Of a stretch of DNA of 64,000 bases, positions 58,884 through 64,000 are shown piece after piece. How positions within the stretch are numbered: the first letter of the stretch is position 1; the number at the start of each line of letters is the position of its first letter. The position numbers and the translations under genes are program-made. The DNA lies in NCBI RefSeq assembly GCF_041906005.1, contig NZ_JAYRJY010000002.1, positions 248,001 to 312,000 on the forward strand. The letters are read 5' to 3'. The DNA comes from Ferrovibrio sp041906005 (GTDB lineage: Bacteria > Pseudomonadota > Alphaproteobacteria > Ferrovibrionales > Ferrovibrionaceae). The notes beneath the pieces are model-generated. The model saw nothing but the letters and a program-made list of their open reading frames with translations, was not told the DNA's origin and ran no database searches.

Positions 58884-61043
58884 ATGGAACGCTCTTTTGC
58901 AAAAGAGATTGAATCGTTGCGGCTGGGCGACGGCGACACGTTCCGCGGCGAAGGCATTCTCGCCGTTACCAAGGCCCTGCTGCAGTCGGGCGTTTCCTAT
59001 GTGGGGGGCTACCAGGGCGCGCCGGTTTCGCACCTGATCGATGTGCTGGTGCAGAGCCAGGATATTCTCGACGATCTCGGCATCCATCTGGAGACCTGCA
59101 CCAACGAAGCCTCGGCTGCGGCCCTGCTCGGCGCCTCGATCAATTATCCAGCACGCGGCTGCGTCACCTGGAAGGCCATCGTCGGCACCAATGTGGCATC
59201 CGATGCCCTCAGCAACCTCGCCTCGGCGGGCGTGGTCGGCGGCGCGTTGATCGTGGTGGGCGAGGATTATGGCGAGGGCGCCAGCGTGATCCAGGAACGC
59301 AGCCACGCCTATGCGATGAAATCCTCCATGTGGCTGCTGGATCCGCGGCCCGACCTGACCACCATCACCAACAGTGTCGAGCACGGCTTTGCGCTCTCGG
59401 AAATCTCCAATACGCCGGTCATGCTGGAACTGCGCATCCGTGCCTGCCATGTTACCGGCGAATTCCCGGCCAAGGCCAATGTAGCGGCAAAGGTCTCGCG
59501 CAACAGCCGCCTGCCCGGTCCGTCTGCCTTCAATTACGATCATCTGGCCCATCCGCCCGCCACCTTCATGCAGGAGAAGCTGAAGCTGGAGCAGCGCCTG
59601 CCGGCGGCACGAAAATACATCCTCGATCACGGCCTGAACGAAGTGATGCCCGGTGACCTGAACGACGTGGGCATCATCGTGCAGGGCGGTCTGTATAACG
59701 CGCTCAACCGCGCATTGATGAACCTGGGGCTGGCCGATGCTTTCGGACAGAGCCGCGTGCCGACACTGGTGCTCAACGTCACCTATCCGCTGGTGCCCGA
59801 GCAGATCAGCGCCTTCTGCGCCAGCAAACGCGCCGTGCTGATGGTGGAGGAAGGATCACCCGACTATATCGAGCAGGCGATCCATGCCATCCTGCGCAAG
59901 GCCGACCTCAACACCCGTCTGCACGGCAAGGGCATGCTGCCCGAAGCCGGTGAATACACCATCGAGGCACTGACGCGCGGGCTACTGGCCTTCATCAAAG
60001 CCGAGCAACCGCAGATCGACGTGTCCACCGCAGAAGCCGTGTTCGGCTCGGCGCTGGAGAACCGTAAGACGGCCCAGGCGCTGATCGGCCCGACCCTGCC
60101 GCAACGGCCGCCCACCTTCTGCACCGGCTGCCCCGAGCGGCCGGTCTTCACGGCGATCAAGCTGGCCGAACGCGAGATCGGCAAGGTGCATATCGCCGCC
60201 GATATCGGCTGCCATGCGCTGGCTACCTTCGCGCCATTCAGTGTCGGCCATTCCATCCTGGGCTACGGCATGTCGCTGGCATCCGCCGCCGGCGTCGGGC
60301 CGCTGATGAACAAGCGCTCGCTTGCCATCATGGGCGATGGCGGCTTCTGGCATAATGGCGTGCTGTCCGGAGTGGCCTCGGCCCTGTTCAACCGTGGCGA
60401 CGGCGTTCTGGTGATCATGCAGAACGGCTATACCTCCGCGACCGGCGTGCAGTATATCCCCTCCTCCGCCGGCAACCGGGTCGACGGCCAGCCCAGCGGC
60501 TCGGATATCGAAAGCACGTTGAAGGCTTTGGGCGTGCAATGGGTGCGCCGCCTGCGCTCCTATGGCCTGAAAGATATGACCGCTTCACTGAAAGAGGCGC
60601 TGACCACTGCCCGCAAAGGCCTGAAGGTGATCATCGCCGAGGGCGAATGCCAGCTGGCGCGCCAGCGCCGCCTGCGCAGCGACGAGACCCGGGCCCTGAA
60701 AGCCGGCGAGCGCGTGCTGCGCACCCGCTTCGGGATCGACGATGCCGTCTGTACCGGCGACCATTCCTGTATTCGCCTCTCGGGCTGCCCATCGCTGACC
60801 ATCAAGCCCAACCCAGATCCGCTGCGCACCGATCCGGTGGCCAGCGTCAACAGCGGCTGCGTTGGTTGCGGCCATTGCGGCGAGGTGGCTCATGCCGCCG
60901 TGCTCTGCCCGTCTTTCTATAGAACCGAGATCGTGCATAACCCGACGCTGTGGGACCGGCTGAACGACCGTTTCCATCGCGCCGTGATCGGCTGGCTCGG
61001 CGGCGGCAGAAACCCGGCCGCGCAGCCGGTGGCGGGAGAGTGA
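58884..61043 (+). CDS. iorA: Indolepyruvate:ferredoxin oxidoreductase, alpha-like subunit
   Basis: 719 aa from MERSFAKEIESLRLGDGDTF, with GGAGGA seven bases upstream. N-terminal pyruvate-oxidoreductase domain (GYQGAPVSHLIDVLVQSQ), a TPP-binding domain (IMGDGGFWHNGVLSGVASAL with NGYTSATG for Mg-TPP) and a C-terminal ferredoxin-like end with CTGDHSCIRLSGCPS and GCVGCGHCGEVAHAAVLCP for two [4Fe-4S] clusters. The enzyme oxidatively decarboxylates aryl-2-oxo acids to aryl-acetyl-CoA with ferredoxin reduction. It is divergent from the TRAP operon. Confidence 0.9.
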   Translation: MERSFAKEIESLRLGDGDTFRGEGILAVTKALLQSGVSYVGGYQGAPVSHLIDVLVQSQDILDDLGIHLETCTNEASAAALLGASINYPARGCVTWKAIVGTNVASDALSNLASAGVVGGALIVVGEDYGEGASVIQERSHAYAMKSSMWLLDPRPDLTTITNSVEHGFALSEISNTPVMLELRIRACHVTGEFPAKANVAAKVSRNSRLPGPSAFNYDHLAHPPATFMQEKLKLEQRLPAARKYILDHGLNEVMPGDLNDVGIIVQGGLYNALNRALMNLGLADAFGQSRVPTLVLNVTYPLVPEQISAFCASKRAVLMVEEGSPDYIEQAIHAILRKADLNTRLHGKGMLPEAGEYTIEALTRGLLAFIKAEQPQIDVSTAEAVFGSALENRKTAQALIGPTLPQRPPTFCTGCPERPVFTAIKLAEREIGKVHIAADIGCHALATFAPFSVGHSILGYGMSLASAAGVGPLMNKRSLAIMGDGGFWHNGVLSGVASALFNRGDGVLVIMQNGYTSATGVQYIPSSAGNRVDGQPSGSDIESTLKALGVQWVRRLRSYGLKDMTASLKEALTTARKGLKVIIAEGECQLARQRRLRSDETRALKAGERVLRTRFGIDDAVCTGDHSCIRLSGCPSLTIKPNPDPLRTDPVASVNSGCVGCGHCGEVAHAAVLCPSFYRTEIVHNPTLWDRLNDRFHRAVIGWLGGGRNPAAQPVAGE

Positions 61044-61045
61044 CC

Positions 61046-62545
61046 ATGGCCGCTACACGTCCTGTCTGCATCCTGATCGCCGCCATGGGTGGCGAAGGCG
61101 GCGGCGTGCTGACCGGCTGGCTGGTCGGCGCGGCACAGCGCGAAGGCTATCCGGTGCAGAGCACCTCGATCCCCGGCGTGGCCCAGCGCACCGGCGCAAC
61201 CACCTACTATATCGAGCTCTGGCCCGAGAAGACCGACCGCCGCCCGGTGATGTGCCTGAACCCGATGCCAGGCCAGGTGGATGTGATGATCGCCAGCGAA
61301 TTCGTCGAGGCCGGCCGCGCCATCGCCAACGGCTATGTCTCGCCCGACCGCACCCTGCTGATCGCCTCCACCCATCGCGTCTATGCCGTGGCCGAAAAAA
61401 GCGCCATGGGCGATGGCCGTTACGATGCGGGCAAGCTTTTCCGCGCGGCCAAGGATCACGCGAAACAGACCATACTTTTCGACATGGACCAGGCCGCGAA
61501 AGACGCCGGCTCGATCCTCAACGCCGTGCTGCTCGGCGCCCTCGCCGGTGCCGCTGCATTGCCGATTTCGCCAGAGGCTTTCGAAGCCGGCATCCGCACC
61601 GAGGGCAAGGCGGTGGATAGCAATCTCGCCGGCTATCGCTTCGGCCTGGCGCATGGCCGGGGCGAGCTGGAACAGCGCGCGTTGCGGCAGGCACCGAAGC
61701 CCAATTCTGGTACCGTGATGACAGAGCGCATCATTCGTTTGCCCGATGCAGCTCAACTCTTTGCGTCCGAAGGCGTGCACCGGCTGGTGGACTACCAGGA
61801 TGAAGCCTATGCGCGGCTCTATCTCGACCGGCTGGAAAAAATCGCGGCGCTGGGCGATGACCTACTGACAGCGGAGGTAGCCCGGCATTTGGCCCTGCGC
61901 ATGAGCTTTGAGGATGTGATCCGCGTCGCTCAATTGAAACTCAAACCCGAGCGCTTCGCCGCCATCGAGCGCGAAACGCGTATTAAACCCGGCCAGCCCT
62001 ATGCCGTCGCGGAATTCCTCAAACCCGGCATCGAGGAGATCGCCGGCCTGCTGCCGCCGGTGCTGGCGCGTGCGATCCTCGACTTCAGCGGAAAGCGTGG
62101 TTGGAACAAACGCCTGCATCTGGGCATGACGGTGCAGTCGAACCGCATCGGCGGTTATCTGAAGCTGCGTTTGATGGCCGGGCTGCGAAGCTGGCGGCCC
62201 CGGAGCCATCGTTATGCCGAAGAACAGGACCGCATCGCTGACTGGCTGGACCTGATCACCCGGGCAGCCAAGAAAGACATCGCGCTGGCCCGCGAGATCA
62301 CCGAATGCGCGCGGCTGATCAAAGGGTATGGCGATACATTCAGACGCGGCGCCGACAATTTCGACATGATCCGTCGCCGTGTGATCCTGCCAGCCCTGGA
62401 AGGCCGTATTCTCGCCGCACAGGCAGTGGATGCCGTGATCCAGGCCCGTACGGCCGCGCTGGCCGACCCCGAAGGGAACGGCCTAGGCAACATGCTGGCG
62501 GCGTTCGAGGACAGCCTGGGCAGATTGCCGCAAGCCGCAGAATAA
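61046..62545 (+). CDS. iorB: Indolepyruvate oxidoreductase beta-like subunit with C-terminal extension
   Basis: 499 aa from MAATRPVCILIAAMGGEGGG. The first about 190 residues are the gamma-type 2-oxoacid oxidoreductase domain (GGEGGGVLTGWLVGAAQREG, TSIPGVAQRTGATTYYIEL). The C-terminal about 300 residues, DUF6537-like, have ALGDDLLTAEVARHLALRMS (shortened) and KRLHLGMTVQSNRIGGYLKL and are specific to proteobacterial versions. The ATG is 2 bp behind iorA stop, so the two are coupled. Confidence 0.88.
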   Translation: MAATRPVCILIAAMGGEGGGVLTGWLVGAAQREGYPVQSTSIPGVAQRTGATTYYIELWPEKTDRRPVMCLNPMPGQVDVMIASEFVEAGRAIANGYVSPDRTLLIASTHRVYAVAEKSAMGDGRYDAGKLFRAAKDHAKQTILFDMDQAAKDAGSILNAVLLGALAGAAALPISPEAFEAGIRTEGKAVDSNLAGYRFGLAHGRGELEQRALRQAPKPNSGTVMTERIIRLPDAAQLFASEGVHRLVDYQDEAYARLYLDRLEKIAALGDDLLTAEVARHLALRMSFEDVIRVAQLKLKPERFAAIERETRIKPGQPYAVAEFLKPGIEEIAGLLPPVLARAILDFSGKRGWNKRLHLGMTVQSNRIGGYLKLRLMAGLRSWRPRSHRYAEEQDRIADWLDLITRAAKKDIALAREITECARLIKGYGDTFRRGADNFDMIRRRVILPALEGRILAAQAVDAVIQARTAALADPEGNGLGNMLAAFEDSLGRLPQAAE

Positions 62546-62614
62546 CCCCGGCGCCTATTCCATTGCGCTCGGTTTTCTGGGACGCTGGACCACAGCTATC
62601 CTGCGAGTGACCGC

Positions 62615-63139
62615 GTGCCGCCAGACCCCGCCGACCTGCAGCTGATCCGCGCGCCCGAATTGCGCGCCTTCGCCGAACACTGGTTCGCCTGTCGCCGGGC
62701 CGGCGAGCGCGTGACCCGGCGAAGCGATCTGGACATCTTTCACCTGCCGGCCTTGATCCCGTGCCTGTTCCTCTATGATTACGACCCGGCGACCCGCGGT
62801 TTCACCCTGCGTGTGGCTGGCGAGGAAATCCGCCGGCTGCTACCCCATTCCCTGCCCGGCACGCCGCTGGAGCAGATCATGCCGCCGGCCCTTCTGCCCG
62901 TCGTGCTGGAGCGTTACCGTCGCGTCTGCGAAGAGCCGGCGATCCTGCACGGCATCGGACGGGTTTTCGTCAACCTTGGCGGCAGCGGCGTGGGCGAGCG
63001 GATCGTCCTGCCGCTGGCCGGTGCAGATGGCCGCGTCTGCCAGATGATCGGCGCGACGATCTATACTTTCGGCGACCGCCTGGAGAATGGCAGCACTTTC
63101 GCCCGCGAAGAAGTCGCGATCACCTTCATACCGCTATAG
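62615..63139 (+). CDS. PAS-domain protein (PAS_5-like)
   Basis: 174 aa, GTG start. A PAS-like domain: ALIPCLFLYDYDPATRGFTL, LRVAGEEIRRLLPHSLPGTP, then ERYRRVCEEPAILHGIGRVF and RIVLPLAGADGRVCQMIGAT (all short forms). No output domain. Small PAS proteins of this kind are common in alphaproteobacteria and function is unknown. It is 69 bp after iorB; stop is 24 bp from the stop of the LpxR-like gene on the other strand. Confidence 0.78.
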   Translation: MPPDPADLQLIRAPELRAFAEHWFACRRAGERVTRRSDLDIFHLPALIPCLFLYDYDPATRGFTLRVAGEEIRRLLPHSLPGTPLEQIMPPALLPVVLERYRRVCEEPAILHGIGRVFVNLGGSGVGERIVLPLAGADGRVCQMIGATIYTFGDRLENGSTFAREEVAITFIPL

Positions 63140-63162
63140 GCCAGCCCTCGGAACGCCGGCGC

Positions 63163-64000
63163 TCAGAAGGCCAGTGAAACGCTGAAGGCGCCGAACTGGT
63201 CGTCGACATCCTGCCCGGCATATTCACGGGTACGCAGCACATGGGTATAGGCGAAGCGCACGCCTTCCACCACCACGGCCAGGCCGAACTGCGCATCGCC
63301 CACAAAGGTTTCCTTGTCGACACTGCGGCTGTCGGCAAAGGTATTGCCATCCAGGAAAATGTTATGCGCCACCGCGCGGCCATCGACACCGGCGAAGAGA
63401 TACCAGCCAAAGCCACCCGGCGCGCGCTCGAAATACCCTGATCCCGGCAGGCTGGGCTGCACACGCGGCGGGCCGTAATCGATCGGCAGGTTCTGGCCAA
63501 ACCGCAGCATCGCGCCGCTGTTGGCATAGACATAAACATTGCCCAAAGCCGCGCCGGCATGGGGCGTGGCGTCGACGCCGAAGCCGCCGGGCAGCCTGAA
63601 TTCCGGCGACTGCCAGCTGCGCTGGTAGGTGAATTGCAGGGTGGGTTCGTTCTTGAGCTGGCTGTCCCAGCCCTGCGCCTTTGGCGAGTCCACGATGTTG
63701 TGGATGAAGTCCTGTGTCTCATGCGCCATGGCGGCCGGACCAACCACGCCGACACTGACCAGCATCTGGTCCAGCACATTGCCGGTGCGGGCCACCAGGC
63801 CGACCGAACCATACAGCCAGCCGGCATAGGGCCGGTCGGTGGCTGGCGGATCCCGCAGCAGCTTGTCGGAAGCGGTGTACATGTTCTGGCCCAACGCGAA
63901 TTCCACGCGGATGTCGCTGTGGCCATCGAACATCGGCACATACAGCGCCGCATCGCGCAGCCAGTCGGGCTCCCCGCCCTTTGGCGTGAGATAGCTGATC
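63163..64000 (-). CDS. LpxR-type lipid A deacylase (5' part beyond window)
   Basis: The C-terminal 279 codons are inside the window; the N-terminus and signal lie beyond the right edge. LpxR (DUF2219) features: ATDRPYAGWLYGSVGLVAR, VGVVGPAAMAHETQDFIHNI (short forms) and repeated amphipathic strands ending in the C-terminal F (VSLAF) of outer-membrane beta barrels. The family removes the 3'-acyloxyacyl chain of lipid A in the outer membrane, or acts as a general outer-membrane protein. The catalytic His near the N-terminal region of the barrel cannot be fully checked. Confidence 0.85.
   Translation of the reverse strand, partial: ISYLTPKGGEPDWLRDAALYVPMFDGHSDIRVEFALGQNMYTASDKLLRDPPATDRPYAGWLYGSVGLVARTGNVLDQMLVSVGVVGPAAMAHETQDFIHNIVDSPKAQGWDSQLKNEPTLQFTYQRSWQSPEFRLPGGFGVDATPHAGAALGNVYVYANSGAMLRFGQNLPIDYGPPRVQPSLPGSGYFERAPGGFGWYLFAGVDGRAVAHNIFLDGNTFADSRSVDKETFVGDAQFGLAVVVEGVRFAYTHVLRTREYAGQDVDDQFGAFSVSLAF

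Overview
The window is a continuous, compact, GC-rich bacterial chromosome segment with no insertion sequence, integrase, prophage or CRISPR array. Gene content points to an alphaproteobacterium, most likely of the Rhodospirillales type: the pcm-like / rhodanese / tolC / popZ (DUF2497) / valS block, a gatCAB operon beside ruvX, a sigma-54 type promoter in front of a flagellar hook gene, cox-type Mo-hydroxylase maturation genes, and an aerobic-type two-subunit indolepyruvate:ferredoxin oxidoreductase. The genus assignment is inference only.

Layout. 1-5.9 kb (all minus): nitrile hydratase nthA and the start of nthB, directly behind a two-component system, an HtrA/DegP protease and a periplasmic multicopper oxidase; then tRNA-Ser(GCU). 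6.1-10.7 kb: a small-molecule and redox-stress group (YbaK/EbsC deacylase, three GST-family proteins, a GNAT, an ABM-domain protein and a divergent LysR regulator) with one palindromic repeat pair. 10.8-18.7 kb: a TPR/GT41 O-GlcNAc-transferase-like protein, a D-aminoacylase / D-2-hydroxyacid dehydrogenase pair, an orphan MsrQ and a PAS histidine kinase. 18.8-20.6 kb: isolated flgE with a sigma-54 promoter and a small unknown gene. 20.7-25.3 kb: a plus-strand copper-handling operon (His/Cys-rich membrane protein, small exported protein, TolC-type lipoprotein, CopA-like multicopper oxidase, cupredoxin, CusF-like protein, cytochrome c). 25.3-31.1 kb: small basic protein, CBS protein, quinone reductase, degenerate PilZ-like protein, lipoprotein. 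29.7-33.5 kb: gatCAB and divergent ruvX. 33.5-38.5 kb: ABM-like protein, MFS transporter, alpha/beta hydrolase operon, unusual M19 peptidase. 38.5-45.2 kb: cdd, valS, popZ, tolC, rhodanese, pcm. tRNA-Cys(GCA) lies at 45.4 kb.

46.6-51.5 kb is a tightly overlapping plus-strand operon for maturing a CO-dehydrogenase-type molybdenum hydroxylase: coxD (AAA+), coxE (VWA), split XdhC halves and a fused MoaB/MobA-like protein, but with no hydroxylase subunits in view. 51.6-54.2 kb holds a degenerate GGDEF/EAL-like protein and two unrecognised proteins. 54.4 kb is purU. 55.2-62.5 kb is a regulatory and metabolic module: a TRAP transporter (dctPQM) with a terminal MarR gene, divergent from an IorA/IorB pair, sharing one intergenic region with a strong MarR-like inverted repeat. 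The window ends with a PAS protein and a truncated LpxR-type lipid A deacylase.

No entirely new system could be demonstrated. The best candidates for a second look are the degenerate cyclic-di-GMP-like protein with its unknown neighbours, the M19 peptidase with an internal Tat-like motif, the nitrile hydratase tied to a two-component/protease/oxidase block, and the TRAP/IOR module.
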